Shown one piece after another: positions 45,883-56,130 of a DNA stretch of 64,000 nt. Each line of letters begins with the position of its first letter. Position 1 is the stretch's first letter. The DNA comes from Mixta hanseatica (GTDB lineage Bacteria; Pseudomonadota; Gammaproteobacteria; Enterobacterales; Enterobacteriaceae). The notes below the pieces were generated by a model. It searched no databases. It was given only the letters and a program-made list of their open reading frames with translations, and was not told where the DNA came from. Both the position numbers and the translations under genes were made by a program. The stretch is taken from contig NZ_CP082904.1 in assembly GCF_023517775.1 (NCBI RefSeq), positions 186,001-250,000 of the forward strand. Direction: 5' to 3'.

Positions 45883-45886
45883 TCCT

Positions 45887-46798
45887 ATGCAACTGACTTT
45901 TCTGGGCACCAGCGCGGGTACGCCAAGCCTGCAGCGCAACGTTAGCGCCATTGCGCTGACTTTATCCCGCCGGGGCGACTACTGGCTGTTTGACTGCGGC
46001 GAAGCGACGCAGCATCAGTTTATGCGCAGCGCGCTCAAGCCCGGTAAGCTGGACAAAATTTTTATCACTCATCTGCACGGCGACCATATCTTCGGCCTGC
46101 CCGGACTGCTGACCAGCCGCTCTATGGGCGGTATCAGCGAGCCGCTAACGCTGTATGGCCCGGCCGGCCTGAAAACCTTTGTTGAGACCACGCTCAGCCT
46201 GAGCGGATCTTTTGTCACCTATCCGCTGGAGGTGATCGAAATCGAAGCGGGTGAAGTGTTTGATGACGGTAAATTTAAAGTTACCGCGTATCCGTTAAAC
46301 CATGTTCTGCCATGCTTTGGCTATCGCATTGAAGAGCATGATAAGCCTGGCTTTCTCGACGCGCAGCGGCTTAAGGCGGAGAATGTGCCGCGCGGTCCCT
46401 GGTTTCAGCAGCTGAAACGGGGCGAGGTTGTTACGCTGGAGGATGGCCGGGTGATTAACGGACAGGACTATCTTGGCCCCGCCACGCCGGGCAGAAAGCT
46501 GGCGATTTTCGGCGATACCGCGCCGGTAGCGACCGCGCTGGAGCTGGCGGCGGAGGTGGATGTGATGGTGCATGAAGCCACGCTGGAGGCGGCGATGGAG
46601 GAGAAAGCCAACGGTCGGGGACACTCTACTACCGTACAGGCGGCAACCGTAGCCAGAGACGCGCGCGCTAAGCGCTTTATCGCCACCCACTTTAGCTCAC
46701 GCTATCGTTTTGAGGATATGCCCCGGCTGCTGGCGGAGTGTCAGGCAATATTTCCTGCCACCGAGCTGGCGCGGGATTTCGCCGTATTCAATCTATAA
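45887..46798 (+). CDS. rbn: RNase BN / RNase Z (ElaC)
   Basis: A 303-residue metallo-beta-lactamase-fold ribonuclease for tRNA 3' maturation. Zinc ligands sit in the [14 protein letters not shown] motif (HxHxDH), in [14 protein letters not shown] and in IFGDTAPV, with a later His in [10 protein letters not shown] and in [10 protein letters not shown]. The N-terminal [20 protein letters not shown] is diagnostic for the short-form enzyme. Length is as in E. coli ElaC. It sits four bases after the rtcR remnant and is convergent with rlmJ, with a hairpin-containing gap of 85 bases. Confidence 0.95.
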   Translation: MQLTFLGTSAGTPSLQRNVSAIALTLSRRGDYWLFDCGEATQHQFMRSALKPGKLDKIFITHLHGDHIFGLPGLLTSRSMGGISEPLTLYGPAGLKTFVETTLSLSGSFVTYPLEVIEIEAGEVFDDGKFKVTAYPLNHVLPCFGYRIEEHDKPGFLDAQRLKAENVPRGPWFQQLKRGEVVTLEDGRVINGQDYLGPATPGRKLAIFGDTAPVATALELAAEVDVMVHEATLEAAMEEKANGRGHSTTVQAATVARDARAKRFIATHFSSRYRFEDMPRLLAECQAIFPATELARDFAVFNL

Positions 46799-46883
46799 CG
46801 ATAAGGGCACCCGGCCTTCGCGCCTGATGCCCTGAGCCGCCGTAAAAAGCAAAATATTGCTCGCAGGACGGCGTAGTTTGCGC

Positions 46884-47726
46884 TTATTCCGGCACGATCC
46901 AGTTGACGCTGGTATGGCCGGTGCCTGCCGGTACCAGTACGCGGTGCAGCCAGGGCAGCAGGTCGCGCATTTGTTGTTCCAGCTTCCACGGCGGGTTAAC
47001 CACGATCATGCCAGATCCGGTCATGCCGAAACGATCGCTGTCCGGACGCACCGCCAGCTCAATCTGCAAAATGCGACGGATACCTGTGGCTTCCAGATCG
47101 TGGATCATGCGCTTGATCTGCTGACGCAGGACGACCGGATACCAGAGGGCGAAAACGCCGGTGCCGAAGCGACGATAGCCTTCCTGAATGCCTTTCACTA
47201 CCGCCTGATAATCGCTTTTCATCTCATAGGGCGGATCGATCAGAATTAAACCACGGCGCGACGGCGGCGGCAGCTTGGCTTTCAACTGCTGATAGCCATC
47301 GGCGCGCGCCAGGCGGGCCCGGCTATCTTTTTGAAACTCGCTGCGCAGCAAGGGAAAATCACTGGAATGCAGCTCCGTCAGCTCCAGCTTGTCATCTTCA
47401 CGCAGCAGGTGACGGGCAATCAGCGGCGAACCTGGGTAATAACGCAGGCCCGGCCCGCGATTAAGCGCTTTTACGCAGCTGATATAGGGCTCCAGCTCTG
47501 CCGGCAAATCGTCTTGCTGCCAGACGCGGGCAATGCCTTCCAGATATTCACCGGTACGCTCCGCATGTTCGCCGCTCAGCAAATAACGGCCAGCGCCGGC
47601 GTGCGTATCGAGATAAAGAAACGGTTTTTCTTTTTCTTTCAGCGCGGTGATGATCAGGCTTTGTACGGTGTGCTTCAGCACATCCGCATGGTTGCCAGCG
47701 TGAAAACTGTGACGGTAACTAAGCAT
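46884..47726 (-). CDS. rlmJ: 23S rRNA (adenine-2030-N6)-methyltransferase RlmJ
   Basis: A 280-residue SAM-dependent methyltransferase that modifies A2030 of 23S rRNA. It matches E. coli RlmJ from the first residues (MLSYRHSFHAGNHADVLKH) and carries FLYLDTHAGAGRY for SAM binding and the catalytic LILIDPPYEMKSDY. It lies downstream of the CPBP protease gene on the same strand but separated by a terminator, and in E. coli is found next to gor and prlC, as here. Confidence 0.97.
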   Translation of the reverse strand: MLSYRHSFHAGNHADVLKHTVQSLIITALKEKEKPFLYLDTHAGAGRYLLSGEHAERTGEYLEGIARVWQQDDLPAELEPYISCVKALNRGPGLRYYPGSPLIARHLLREDDKLELTELHSSDFPLLRSEFQKDSRARLARADGYQQLKAKLPPPSRRGLILIDPPYEMKSDYQAVVKGIQEGYRRFGTGVFALWYPVVLRQQIKRMIHDLEATGIRRILQIELAVRPDSDRFGMTGSGMIVVNPPWKLEQQMRDLLPWLHRVLVPAGTGHTSVNWIVPE

Positions 47727-47762
47727 ATAAACAATGTATCCGGTGATGCCTGATGAAATAAG

Positions 47763-47784
47763 GCCGGAGCATGAACGCTCCGGC
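47763..47784 (-). terminator. Terminator of the CPBP protease gene
   Basis: GCCGGAGC and GCTCCGGC around ATGAAC, followed on the minus strand by CTTATTTC. It separates the CPBP gene from rlmJ. Confidence 0.75.
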
Positions 47785-47828
47785 GGAAACTGAGGCTAGT
47801 ATAGCTGGACGCCGATAAAAATACTCGG

Positions 47829-48644
47829 CTAGCGTTGCAGCACGGGGTAGGTAAACAGCAGCAGATGCGTCAGGTTAAAGGCAAAATGCACCAGCGTCGC
47901 GACCCATAACCGGCCGCTCCACTGCCAGGCCAGGCCGTAAAGGATGCCGGCCAGTGCGGCGAAGAAAATCAGCAACGGGCCGCCAGCGGCGTGCGCCAGG
48001 CCAAAAACCAGCGCCGCAATCAGCAAACCCGGCCAGCGCCCCAGCCATTGGCTCAGCCGCTGCTGCAGCCAGGCACGGAATAGCGCCTCCTCCGCCAGCG
48101 ACACGAAAAACAGATTCGCCAGCATAAACTCGCCCAGCCAGGCGGGCGCGTGCGGCTCAATGCGCAGCCCGCCCGCCAGCGTAGCCAGCAGCAGCAAAGC
48201 CGGGATGGCGGCAATCAGCGCAGGCCAGGCGAAACGCCAGCGCGGCGCGGCGGCGGGCGCCTGCACCAGCGTCGGCAAACAGGCCAGCAGAACAAAGGGC
48301 ACCAGCGCTTTATCCAGGTTGTAGTAAAATGTAAAAGGCGCGCTGAGCGGACCGGCCTGCTGCTTGATCACCACCGGGGCATTATGAAAGCCGGGCGCGA
48401 GATGAAGGGTTAGCGCCACGGCGCCGGCAAGCAGAATCGCTTCCAGCACTGGCATCAGCCGCACATGGTACGCATAGTGCTTGTGTAGCCACGCCGCCAG
48501 CGCCAGGCCCGCCAGCAGCAGCAGACCCGGCCATTGCAGCGTCTGTTGCCACAGGGCCAGCGCCAGCGTTAACAGCAATAACGGTTTTACTGCGGGTCGG
48601 AAAAACAGCAGCGCCAAAAGCGCCGCCGCCAGTAGATACCACAT
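47829..48644 (-). CDS. CPBP-family intramembrane protease
   Basis: A 271-residue polytopic membrane protein of the CPBP (CAAX protease and bacteriocin-processing; Abi) family. The diagnostic motif EEALFRAWLQQRL (EExxxR) is near residue 187, followed by a conserved His in FGLAHAAGG and by HFAFNLTHLLLF (His, Asn) at the end. Seven or eight spans are predicted. These glutamic-type intramembrane proteases cut membrane peptides; some provide immunity to bacteriocins. The very high content of Leu and Ala is typical. The start has GAAGAGAAG upstream. No peptide gene to process is seen beside it. Confidence 0.88.
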   Translation of the reverse strand: MWYLLAAALLALLFFRPAVKPLLLLTLALALWQQTLQWPGLLLLAGLALAAWLHKHYAYHVRLMPVLEAILLAGAVALTLHLAPGFHNAPVVIKQQAGPLSAPFTFYYNLDKALVPFVLLACLPTLVQAPAAAPRWRFAWPALIAAIPALLLLATLAGGLRIEPHAPAWLGEFMLANLFFVSLAEEALFRAWLQQRLSQWLGRWPGLLIAALVFGLAHAAGGPLLIFFAALAGILYGLAWQWSGRLWVATLVHFAFNLTHLLLFTYPVLQR

Positions 48645-48818
48645 GATCTTCTCTTCCTTAAGTACTAAAAATCAACGGGGTAGAGACTATAACAAACCGG
48701 CCGGGTCAGATCAGTACTACTAAAGCAGCAGGTGCCCCCATTGATTTTCGGGCGGCTTAACCGCATGTTAGTGATATTGCGCCCGTGCGCGCCCACATCA
48801 AACTTAAAGGACTGCGCG

Positions 48819-50861
48819 ATGACCAATCCATTATTGACGCCATTTACCCTTCCGCCTTTCTCTGCCATTCAGCCGGAACATGTGGTACCCGCCGTTGAGC
48901 AGGCGCTGGCGGTATGCCGCGAAACGGTAGAAAAAGTGGTGGCTCAGGGAGCGCCCTACAGCTGGGAAAACCTGTGCCAGCCGCTGGCCGAGGTGGACGA
49001 TCATCTGGGGCGTATTTTCTCGCCGGTCAGCCATCTTAACTCGGTAAAAAACAGCCCGGAACTGCGTCAGGCTTACGAGCAGACGCTGCCGCTGCTTTCT
49101 GAATACAGCACCTGGGTGGGACAGCATGAAGGGCTGTATCAGGCGTATCGCAACCTGAAAGAGGGCGATAACTACGCGCAGCTGAGCCTGGAGCAGAAAA
49201 AAGCGGTGGATAATGCGCTGCGTGATTTTGAGCTGTCAGGCATCGGCCTGCCAAAAGAGAAGCAGCAGCGCTACGGTGAAATCGCCGCGCGCCTGTCAGA
49301 GCTGGGCTCGACCTATAGCAACAATGTGCTCGACGCCACCATGGGCTGGAGCAAGCTGATCACCGATGAAAGCGAGCTGGCCGGCATGCCGGAAAGCGCG
49401 CTGGCGGCGGCCAAAGCGCAGGCGGAGGCCAAAGGGCAAGCAGGCTGGCTGCTGACGCTGGATATCCCCAGCTATTTGCCGGTAATGACCTATTGCGATA
49501 ATCAGGCACTGCGTGAAGAGATGTATCGCGCCTATGCGACGCGCGCCTCCGATCAGGGCCCGCACGCCGGTAAATGGGATAATGGCCCGATTATGGCGGA
49601 AGAGCTGGCGCTGCGTCATGAACTGGCGCAACTACTGGGTTTTGACTCTTACGCCCATAAATCGCTGGCAACCAAAATGGCGCAAAGCCCATCGCAGGTG
49701 ATCGATTTCCTGAACGATCTGGCGCAGCGCGCTCGTCCCCAGGCGGAAAAAGAGCTGGAACGCCTGCGCGCCTTCGCCAAACAGCAGCACGGTATCGATG
49801 AGCTGCAGCCGTGGGATATTACCTACTATGGTGAGAAGCAGAAGCAGCATCTGTATGCGATCAGCGATGAGCAGCTGCGTCCCTATTTCCCGGAAGAGCG
49901 TGCGGTTAACGGCCTGTTTGAAGTGGTTAAACGCATCTACGGCATCAGTGCGCAAGAGCGCAAAGATGTGGATGTCTGGCATCCGGACGTGCGGTTCTTC
50001 GATCTGTTTGATGAAAGCGGCGAGCTGCGCGGCAGTTTCTATCTTGACCTGTATGCGCGTGAAAACAAACGCGGCGGTGCATGGATGGATGACTGCGTAG
50101 GAATGATGCGTAAAGCGGACGGCAGCCTGCAGAAGCCGGTCGCCTATCTGACCTGTAACTTCAACCGTCCGGTAAACGGCAAACCGGCGCTGTTTACTCA
50201 TGATGAAGTGACCACTCTGTTCCATGAGTTCGGACACGGCCTGCACCATATGCTGACGCGCGTGGATGTCCCGGGCGTTTCCGGCATCAGCGGGGTACCG
50301 TGGGATGCGGTCGAGCTGCCGAGCCAGTTTATGGAAAACTGGTGCTGGGAGCCGGAAGCGCTGGCATTTATCTCTGGTCATTATGAAACCGGCGAGCCGC
50401 TGCCGCAGGAGCTGTTAGACAAAATGCTGGCGGCAAAAAACTACCAGGCGGCACTGTTTATTCTGCGTCAGCTGGAGTTCGGCCTGTTCGATTTCCGGCT
50501 GCATACCGAATTCGATCCGGCTAAGGGCGCACAGATTCTGGACACCCTGGCGGAAGTGAAAAAACAGGTGGCGGTAGTGCCAAGCCCGTCCTGGGGCCGT
50601 TTCCCGCACGCTTTCAGCCATATTTTCGCCGGCGGCTATGCCGCGGGTTACTACAGCTATCTGTGGGCGGATGTGCTGGCGGCGGATGCTTATTCGCGCT
50701 TTGAAGAGGAAGGTATTTTTAACCGTGAAACCGGTCAGTCATTCCTGGACAACATCCTGACGCGTGGCGGTTCTGAAGAGCCGATGGAACTGTTCAAACG
50801 CTTCCGTGGCCGTGAGCCGCAGCTTGATGCGATGCTGGAACACTACGGTATTCAGGGATAA
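48819..50861 (+). CDS. prlC: Oligopeptidase A
   Basis: A 680-residue cytoplasmic zinc metallopeptidase (M3 family), the same length as E. coli PrlC, which degrades peptides released from signal peptides and prophage proteins. The zinc site [20 protein letters not shown] is at about residue 470, with [15 protein letters not shown] following. ATG 48819, with AAAGGA eight bases upstream, gives the canonical N-terminus ([14 protein letters not shown]) and replaces an earlier in-frame start. A CCCCCATT stretch at 48735 resembles a heat-shock -10, but no -35 is evident. It forms an operon with rsmJ, eight bases downstream, as in E. coli. Confidence 0.97.
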   Translation: MTNPLLTPFTLPPFSAIQPEHVVPAVEQALAVCRETVEKVVAQGAPYSWENLCQPLAEVDDHLGRIFSPVSHLNSVKNSPELRQAYEQTLPLLSEYSTWVGQHEGLYQAYRNLKEGDNYAQLSLEQKKAVDNALRDFELSGIGLPKEKQQRYGEIAARLSELGSTYSNNVLDATMGWSKLITDESELAGMPESALAAAKAQAEAKGQAGWLLTLDIPSYLPVMTYCDNQALREEMYRAYATRASDQGPHAGKWDNGPIMAEELALRHELAQLLGFDSYAHKSLATKMAQSPSQVIDFLNDLAQRARPQAEKELERLRAFAKQQHGIDELQPWDITYYGEKQKQHLYAISDEQLRPYFPEERAVNGLFEVVKRIYGISAQERKDVDVWHPDVRFFDLFDESGELRGSFYLDLYARENKRGGAWMDDCVGMMRKADGSLQKPVAYLTCNFNRPVNGKPALFTHDEVTTLFHEFGHGLHHMLTRVDVPGVSGISGVPWDAVELPSQFMENWCWEPEALAFISGHYETGEPLPQELLDKMLAAKNYQAALFILRQLEFGLFDFRLHTEFDPAKGAQILDTLAEVKKQVAVVPSPSWGRFPHAFSHIFAGGYAAGYYSYLWADVLAADAYSRFEEEGIFNRETGQSFLDNILTRGGSEEPMELFKRFRGREPQLDAMLEHYGIQG

Positions 50862-50869
50862 CCTCAGGC

Positions 50870-51622
50870 GTGAAAATTGCTTTAATTGACGAATCAGGCA
50901 CCGGAGACGGTGCCTTATCTGTTTTGGCCGCCCGCTGGGGGCTGGAGCAGGATGAACAGTCGGTGATGGCGTTAGTGATGACGCCGGAGCACCTGGAATT
51001 GCGCAAGCGCGATGAGCCAAAGCTGGGCGGCATCTGGGTCGACTTTATCGGCGGCGCGATGGCGCATCGGCGTCGCTTTGGCGGCGGACGTGGCGAGGCG
51101 GTGGCGAAGGCAGTCGGCATCAAAGGGGATTACCTGCCGGATGTGGTGGACGCTACCGCCGGGTTAGGGCGCGATGCCTTTGTGCTGGCGGCTGTCGGCT
51201 GTCGGGTGAGGATGCTGGAACGGCATCCGGTGGTGGCGGTGCTACTGGACGATGGCTTGCAGCGCGGCTACCAGGATGCGGAAATCGGTGCCTGGCTCCG
51301 GGAGCGGTTAACGCTGCTGCATGCCTCCAGCCTGACGGCGCTGGAGGCAATTACGCCCGCGCCGGATGTGGTTTACCTCGATCCCATGTATCCACATCGG
51401 CAGAAAAGCGCGCTGGTAAAGAAAGAGATGCGGGTATTTCAGTCGCTGGTGGGCGCAGATAATGATGCGGACGGCCTGCTGCTGCCTGCGCGCCAGTTGG
51501 CGAAAAAACGGGTGGTAGTGAAGCGCCCGGACTACGCGCCGCCGCTAGCTGGCGTGACGACCCAATCGGCAGTGACCACCAAAAGTCATCGCTTTGACAT
51601 CTACCCGCCGCTGAAAAGCTGA
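50870..51622 (+). CDS. rsmJ: 16S rRNA (guanine-1516-N2)-methyltransferase RsmJ
   Basis: A 250-residue methyltransferase, matching E. coli RsmJ/YhiQ in length and motifs: [36 protein letters not shown] (SAM site) and [20 protein letters not shown] (catalytic). The start is GTG, eight bases after prlC. It is the end of the operon. Three repeats and an inverted repeat lie beyond the stop rather than a classical terminator. Confidence 0.96.
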   Translation: MKIALIDESGTGDGALSVLAARWGLEQDEQSVMALVMTPEHLELRKRDEPKLGGIWVDFIGGAMAHRRRFGGGRGEAVAKAVGIKGDYLPDVVDATAGLGRDAFVLAAVGCRVRMLERHPVVAVLLDDGLQRGYQDAEIGAWLRERLTLLHASSLTALEAITPAPDVVYLDPMYPHRQKSALVKKEMRVFQSLVGADNDADGLLLPARQLAKKRVVVKRPDYAPPLAGVTTQSAVTTKSHRFDIYPPLKS

Positions 51623-51670
51623 CTAAGTTATCGCTTTGATCTTTTCCTGACAAACAACACTGAAATCCAG

Positions 51671-51782
51671 GCGCAGGGAGTGCAGGCAGAAGAGTAAAGC
51701 GTCCCGCGCCATGGAAGGCGCGGAACGAGCTGTCAGGGATGACGTTTTTTGCGTCTTTACGATCGGCCTGCACTCCCTGCGC
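51671..51782. repeat. 17-bp perfect inverted repeat around a 78-bp spacer
   Basis: GCGCAGGGAGTGCAGGC (51671-51687) and its exact complement GCCTGCACTCCCTGCGC (51766-51782) lie between the convergent rsmJ and uspA genes. The spacer has a further GC-rich palindrome near 51700. It could form a long stem-loop on either transcript. Confidence 0.85.
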
Positions 51783-51873
51783 AGGCACGGACTTTTGTGA
51801 AAGATTAACGCATATTCCCTATGCAGACACGGTCTTTAGCGCAGGGCTAACGCATACTCCCTGTGCAGCCACG
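51770..51873. repeat. Three imperfect tandem repeats, period about 41 bases
   Basis: Units begin at 51770, 51810 and 51852 with the core GCAYAYTCCCTRYGCAGNCACG in variant forms (CACTCCCTGCGCAGGCACGG, CATATTCCCTATGCAGACAC, CATACTCCCTGTGCAGCCAC). The core is itself partly palindromic. It lies downstream of uspA and shares its core with the inverted repeat listed above. Confidence 0.75.
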
Positions 51874-51899
51874 CTATTTCTTCGCGGCAAGCCTGGCGC

Positions 51900-52337
51900 T
51901 TACTCTTCGTCTTCATCGCGCAGCGGCACAATCAGCATATCGATATGTACCGTATTAATCAGCTGACGCGCAGAGGACATCAGCTTGCTCCAGAAATCCT
52001 GATGATGCCCGCAGACCACTAAATCGATATCATATTTCTTAATCGCCTCAACCAGCACCTGCGCCAGATCGCCGCTGCCGCTCAGCGTCTCGCTCACCGG
52101 ATAGCCAGCTCCCTGAGACAGCTCAGTCAGAGCGTGATGCGTCTCTTCAGAAATACGCTTTTGCATATCGCCAAGGTTCACATCAATCAAACCGGTATAC
52201 AGATCGGAATAATTCACATCCACGTGAATCAGGGATATTTTGGCATCGTAAGGACGCGCCAGTGAAACCGCTTTTTCAACCAGCAGTTTACTTTCCGGCG
52301 AGAGATCAACGGCAATCAGAATGTGTTTATAAGCCAT
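51900..52337 (-). CDS. uspA: Universal stress protein A
   Basis: A 145-residue cytoplasmic universal stress protein (144 in E. coli). It starts [20 protein letters not shown] and has the family's [20 protein letters not shown] and a closing [18 protein letters not shown] 52337 with AAGGAG at the right distance is used instead of a start 24 bases upstream. It is divergent from uspB, the same arrangement as in E. coli. Confidence 0.97.
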   Translation of the reverse strand: MAYKHILIAVDLSPESKLLVEKAVSLARPYDAKISLIHVDVNYSDLYTGLIDVNLGDMQKRISEETHHALTELSQGAGYPVSETLSGSGDLAQVLVEAIKKYDIDLVVCGHHQDFWSKLMSSARQLINTVHIDMLIVPLRDEDEE

Positions 52338-52653
52338 GACGGAACTCCTTCCATGTGTCACATACTGTCAGTATAGCGCCAGTTGTTAACAAATGTGCTT
52401 GCAGCACGCCCGCTTTGCGAGCCGGATCAAGGAGTGTTTTACCTGCTTTTCCGCCGTAATGAAAATCGAAGCTGGAAAAATTTTAAACTCATCTCCTACA
52501 CTAATTCTTAACGGTCCTGCTTCTGCAAAAGGCCGTACTCTTCTGTTCAGACATAATTCAGACCGGTTCAATAGAGGTTGGCGAGTAGGGTGGGGCGTAT
52601 TCAGCGTATCCCCGCTGAGCACGCTTCGGCAGTTGTAAGCCGGGAGGGGAAAC
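52338..52653. other. Divergent uspA-uspB control region
   Basis: 316 bases holding the promoters for both genes. CTACACTAAT at 52496-52505 resembles a sigma-S -10 element (CTAYACT) oriented toward uspB, which would give a leader of about 145 bases. No ORF is supported. Confidence 0.5.
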
Positions 52654-52989
52654 ATGATTAGCACCGTCGCGCTTTTCTGGGCTTTATGTGTGGTTTGTTT
52701 GGTGAACATGGCGCGCTACTTTTCTTCTTTGCGTGCGCTATTGGTTGTGTTGCGCGGGTGCGATCCGTTGCTGTATCAGTATGTGGACGGCGCAGGCTTT
52801 TTTACCGCGCATGGCCAGCCAAGTAAACAAGTCAGGCTGGTGCGCTATATCTGGAAACGGTATTACCTCGATCATCATGATGAAGAGTTTATTCGCCGCT
52901 GTGAGCGGGTGCGCGGGCAGTTTGTCTTAACCAGCTCGCTATGCGCTCTGGTGGTGATTAGTCTGGTGGGATTAGCGATTTGGCATTAA
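52654..52989 (+). CDS. uspB: Universal stress protein B
   Basis: A 111-residue inner-membrane protein with an N-terminal and a C-terminal span and a cytoplasmic or periplasmic loop. Matches UspB by [40 protein letters not shown] and [20 protein letters not shown]. It is RpoS-dependent and needed for ethanol resistance in E. coli stationary phase. Convergent with pitA through a shared hairpin. Confidence 0.96.
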   Translation: MISTVALFWALCVVCLVNMARYFSSLRALLVVLRGCDPLLYQYVDGAGFFTAHGQPSKQVRLVRYIWKRYYLDHHDEEFIRRCERVRGQFVLTSSLCALVVISLVGLAIWH

Positions 52990-53003
52990 GCGTCAGAAAA
53001 GAA

Positions 53004-53026
53004 ACGGGCCGGATTAACCGGCCCGT
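53004..53026. terminator. Shared hairpin of uspB and pitA
   Basis: ACGGGCCGG, ATTAA, CCGGCCCGT: a perfect nine-base-pair stem between the convergent stops, with AGAAA on one side. No U tract longer than three on either strand. Confidence 0.7.
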
Positions 53027-53033
53027 AGAGACA

Positions 53034-54533
53034 TCAGATAAGCTTTAGCGCCACCCAATAGAGGCTGCCCGAAAGCAGAATCGAGACAGGCAGGGTAAAT
53101 ACCCACGCCAGCGCGATACTTTTAATCGTACGGCTCTGCACGCCGCCGCCATCAACCAGCATGGTACCGGCAACCGATGACGACAGAATATGCGTGGTGG
53201 ACACCGGCATCCCGGTATAGCTGGCGACGCCAATTGATACCGCGGCCGTCACCTGCGCCGACATGCCCTGCGCATAGGTCATGCCTTTCTTACCGATTTT
53301 CTCGCCGATGGTGGTGGCGACGCGACGCCAGCCGACCATCGTACCGAGCGACAACGCCAGCGCCACTGCAATGATAATCCACACCGGCGCATACTCAACG
53401 GTATTCAGCAGGTCGCCTTTCAGCTTGCCAAGGAAGCGTTGATCTTCAGCCTTCACATCCGGCATCTTGGCCGCTTTTTCGGCGGTATCGGAAATACAGA
53501 GCAGCAGGCGGCGCAGATGGCTGCGCTGTTCCACGCTCAGCGCGTCGTAGCTGGAGAGGTTATTCAACAGCTGCTGCGCACGGTTAATCGCAATCAACGC
53601 CCGTGAACTGTCGCAGTGAAACTCCTTCGGCCCGTTCGGCACTTCTTCCGGCGTCGGCAGCGCTGGCGGCGTCAGCTCGACAACGTGCTGCAGCGTATCG
53701 CCATGCTGGTTATAGTACTGCTCCAGATGGTTTACCGCGTCACGGGTACGCGTGATGTCATAGCCGGAGGCGTTCATGTTAATCACGAAGCCTGCGGGCG
53801 CAACGCCAATCAGCACCAGCATAATCAGGCCGATGCCTTTCTGACCGTCATTGGCGCCGTGAGAATAGCTCACGCCGATGGCGGAAATAATCAGCGCGAT
53901 ACGTGTCCAGAACGGCGGCTTTTTCTTGCCGTCTTCCTTTTCACGATCGGCGGGCGTCATATGAATACGACGACGCTTTTTGGTATTGCTCCAGTAGCGG
54001 CGCAGCAGGAAGATCAACCCGCCCGCCACCACCAGGCCAATAATCGGCGACAGGATAAGCGAAGCGAAAATGCTGATCATTTTTGGGATATTGAGCGCAT
54101 CCACCACTGAGGTGCCGGTAAGTAAGGCGTTGGTCAGGCCAATACCGATGATAGCGCCAATAAGCGTATGGGAGCTGGACGCAGGCAAACCAAAATACCA
54201 GGTTCCCAGGTTCCAGATAATAGCGGCGAGCAGCATGGAGAAGACCATAGCCAGCCCGTGCGCCGAACCGACATTCAACAGCAGGTCGGTAGGAAGCAGA
54301 TGTACAATGGCATAAGCGACGCTCAAACCACCTAACAGCACACCAAAAAAGTTAAACACCCCGGCCATCACTACGGCCAGCTGCGCACGCATCGCACGCG
54401 TATAGATTACCGTCGCCACTGCGTTAGCCGTGTCATGGAAACCATTGATGGCTTCGTAAAACAGAACAAACAGCAGAGCAAGTACTAATAACAGGCCGGT
54501 ATTAAAATCGAGACCAGCAAACAGATGTAGCAT
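53034..54533 (-). CDS. pitA: Low-affinity inorganic phosphate transporter PitA
   Basis: A 499-residue proton-coupled metal-phosphate symporter, the same length as E. coli PitA. The N-terminal half contains [20 protein letters not shown] and [19 protein letters not shown]; the C-terminal half repeats the fold with [18 protein letters not shown] and [21 protein letters not shown] large cytoplasmic loop separates them. ATG 54533 ([16 protein letters not shown]) is the canonical start; a longer upstream reading is rejected. As in E. coli there is little Shine-Dalgarno sequence before it. It is divergent from yhiN. Confidence 0.97.
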   Translation of the reverse strand: MLHLFAGLDFNTGLLLVLALLFVLFYEAINGFHDTANAVATVIYTRAMRAQLAVVMAGVFNFFGVLLGGLSVAYAIVHLLPTDLLLNVGSAHGLAMVFSMLLAAIIWNLGTWYFGLPASSSHTLIGAIIGIGLTNALLTGTSVVDALNIPKMISIFASLILSPIIGLVVAGGLIFLLRRYWSNTKKRRRIHMTPADREKEDGKKKPPFWTRIALIISAIGVSYSHGANDGQKGIGLIMLVLIGVAPAGFVINMNASGYDITRTRDAVNHLEQYYNQHGDTLQHVVELTPPALPTPEEVPNGPKEFHCDSSRALIAINRAQQLLNNLSSYDALSVEQRSHLRRLLLCISDTAEKAAKMPDVKAEDQRFLGKLKGDLLNTVEYAPVWIIIAVALALSLGTMVGWRRVATTIGEKIGKKGMTYAQGMSAQVTAAVSIGVASYTGMPVSTTHILSSSVAGTMLVDGGGVQSRTIKSIALAWVFTLPVSILLSGSLYWVALKLI

Positions 54534-54775
54534 AAGCGTTACGCCATTTTCGGGGACATGAACGCGGCGCATTATCAGCGACAAACCGCGCCGGGGGAAA
54601 GAAAAATATAGACTTTTTTTGCCATAAAAGTGTAAAACGCGCGTCATCAAGCAGGAAAAGAGCTCATAAATCCGTTAGTTACATTATGTTACTTTCAGTT
54701 CCCTTTAGTTACGCTGGTCTGCGCGGAAGCAACCTATTACAATCGCGGTCTTTGCCCCGTCGGCAGGAGTGAGCA

Positions 54776-55969
54776 GTGGAAAAGTATGACGTTATCATTA
54801 TTGGCGCCGGGGCTGCCGGGCTGTTTTGCGCGGCTCAGGCAGGGCAGCGCGGACTGCGCGTATTGCTGCTGGATAACGGCAAAAAACCGGGCCGCAAAAT
54901 CCTGATGTCCGGCGGCGGCCGCTGCAACTTTACTAACCTTTATACCGAACCGGCGGCCTATCTCTCGCATAATCCTCATTTTTGTAAATCAGCGCTGGCG
55001 CGCTATACGCAGTGGGATTTTATCGCGCTGGTTAACCAGTACGGCATTGCGTATCACGAAAAAACGCTGGGCCAGCTGTTTTGCGATGACTCGGCGCAGC
55101 AGATTGTCGATCTGCTGATGGCGGAGTGCGAAAAAGGGCAGGTGACGCTGCGACTGCGCAGTGAAGTCCTGTCGGTCAGCCGTGACGATGCAGGTTATGC
55201 TGTTCAACTGAACGGCGCGGAAGTGCGGGCGGGTAAACTGGTAATCGCCAGCGGCGGGCTGTCGATGCCGGGGCTGGGCGCGTCGCCTTTCGGCTACCGG
55301 CTGGCGGAGCAGTTTGGCCTGCGCGTCTATCCCACGCGCGCCGCTCTGGTGCCTTTTACGCTGCATAAACCCCTGTTGGAGCAGCTTCAAACCCTGTCGG
55401 GCGTCTCGCTGCCAGCCACTATCGAAGCAGCGAACGGCAAACGTTTTAAAGAGGCGATGTTGTTTACGCATCGTGGCCTCTCCGGACCGTCGGTGTTGCA
55501 AATCTCCAGCTACTGGCAGCCGGGTGAATTCGTTACCATCGATCTATCACCGGAACGCGATCTGGATGCCTTTATCAATGAAGAACGGCAGGCGCGCCCG
55601 AATCAAAGCCTGAAAAATACGCTGGCGAAGCCTTTGCCGAAGCGGCTGGTAGAGGTACTGCAATTATTGGGCATCGTACCGGAAGTGACATTGAAACAGC
55701 TCAACGCGAAGCAGCAGCGCGAGCTAACCGAAACCCTGCATGGTTGGCGCGTACAGCCCAACGGCACCGAAGGCTATCGCACCGCGGAAGTCACGCTGGG
55801 CGGCGTGGATACCACGCAGCTCTCCTCGAAAACCATGGAAGCGCGTGACATACCCGGTTTGTATTTTATCGGCGAAGTGGTAGATGTCACCGGCTGGCTG
55901 GGCGGCTATAACTTCCAGTGGGCCTGGAGTTCCGCCTGGGCCTGCGCGCAAGCGCTGAATGCTGATTGA
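54776..55969 (+). CDS. yhiN: YhiN-type FAD-dependent oxidoreductase
   Basis: A 397-residue flavoprotein of the HI0933 family. It has the FAD-binding VIIIGAGAAGLFCAAQAGQ at the start, then the family's GRKILMSGGGRCNFTN and RTAEVTLGGVDTTQLSSKTM, ending VVDVTGWLGGYNFQWAWSSAW. GTG start with AGGAG eight bases upstream. Divergent from pitA, as in E. coli. Its substrate is not known; some relatives act on nucleosides or unusual sugars. Confidence 0.93.
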   Translation: MEKYDVIIIGAGAAGLFCAAQAGQRGLRVLLLDNGKKPGRKILMSGGGRCNFTNLYTEPAAYLSHNPHFCKSALARYTQWDFIALVNQYGIAYHEKTLGQLFCDDSAQQIVDLLMAECEKGQVTLRLRSEVLSVSRDDAGYAVQLNGAEVRAGKLVIASGGLSMPGLGASPFGYRLAEQFGLRVYPTRAALVPFTLHKPLLEQLQTLSGVSLPATIEAANGKRFKEAMLFTHRGLSGPSVLQISSYWQPGEFVTIDLSPERDLDAFINEERQARPNQSLKNTLAKPLPKRLVEVLQLLGIVPEVTLKQLNAKQQRELTETLHGWRVQPNGTEGYRTAEVTLGGVDTTQLSSKTMEARDIPGLYFIGEVVDVTGWLGGYNFQWAWSSAWACAQALNAD

Positions 55970-56011
55970 AGATAAAACGCGGCTGTGGTGATATTCAGCT
56001 GCAAAAAAAAG

Positions 56012-56045
56012 CAGGCCCCGTTATGGCGCGCATTGGCGGGGCCTG
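56012..56045 (-). terminator. Terminator of the ToxR-like operon
   Basis: CAGGCCCCG and CGGGGCCTG around a 16-base loop; on the minus strand the stem is followed by CTTTTTTTT. It lies 86 bases past the stop of the small partner gene. For the convergent yhiN transcript there is no U tract. Confidence 0.85.
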
Positions 56046-56130
56046 AAAATAAAACAGCAAAATTTTTCGTCTGTCATCCTACCGGCTTTACTGGGCAGCC
56101 TAATCAAGCGCAGAGGCGTTAGTTTTTTGA

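Noticed and set aside
48714..48742. Heat-shock (sigma-32) promoter of prlC
   Set aside because: A CCCCCATT -10-like element is visible, but I cannot find a -35 (CTTGAA-like) at suitable spacing. Mentioned only in the prlC entry.
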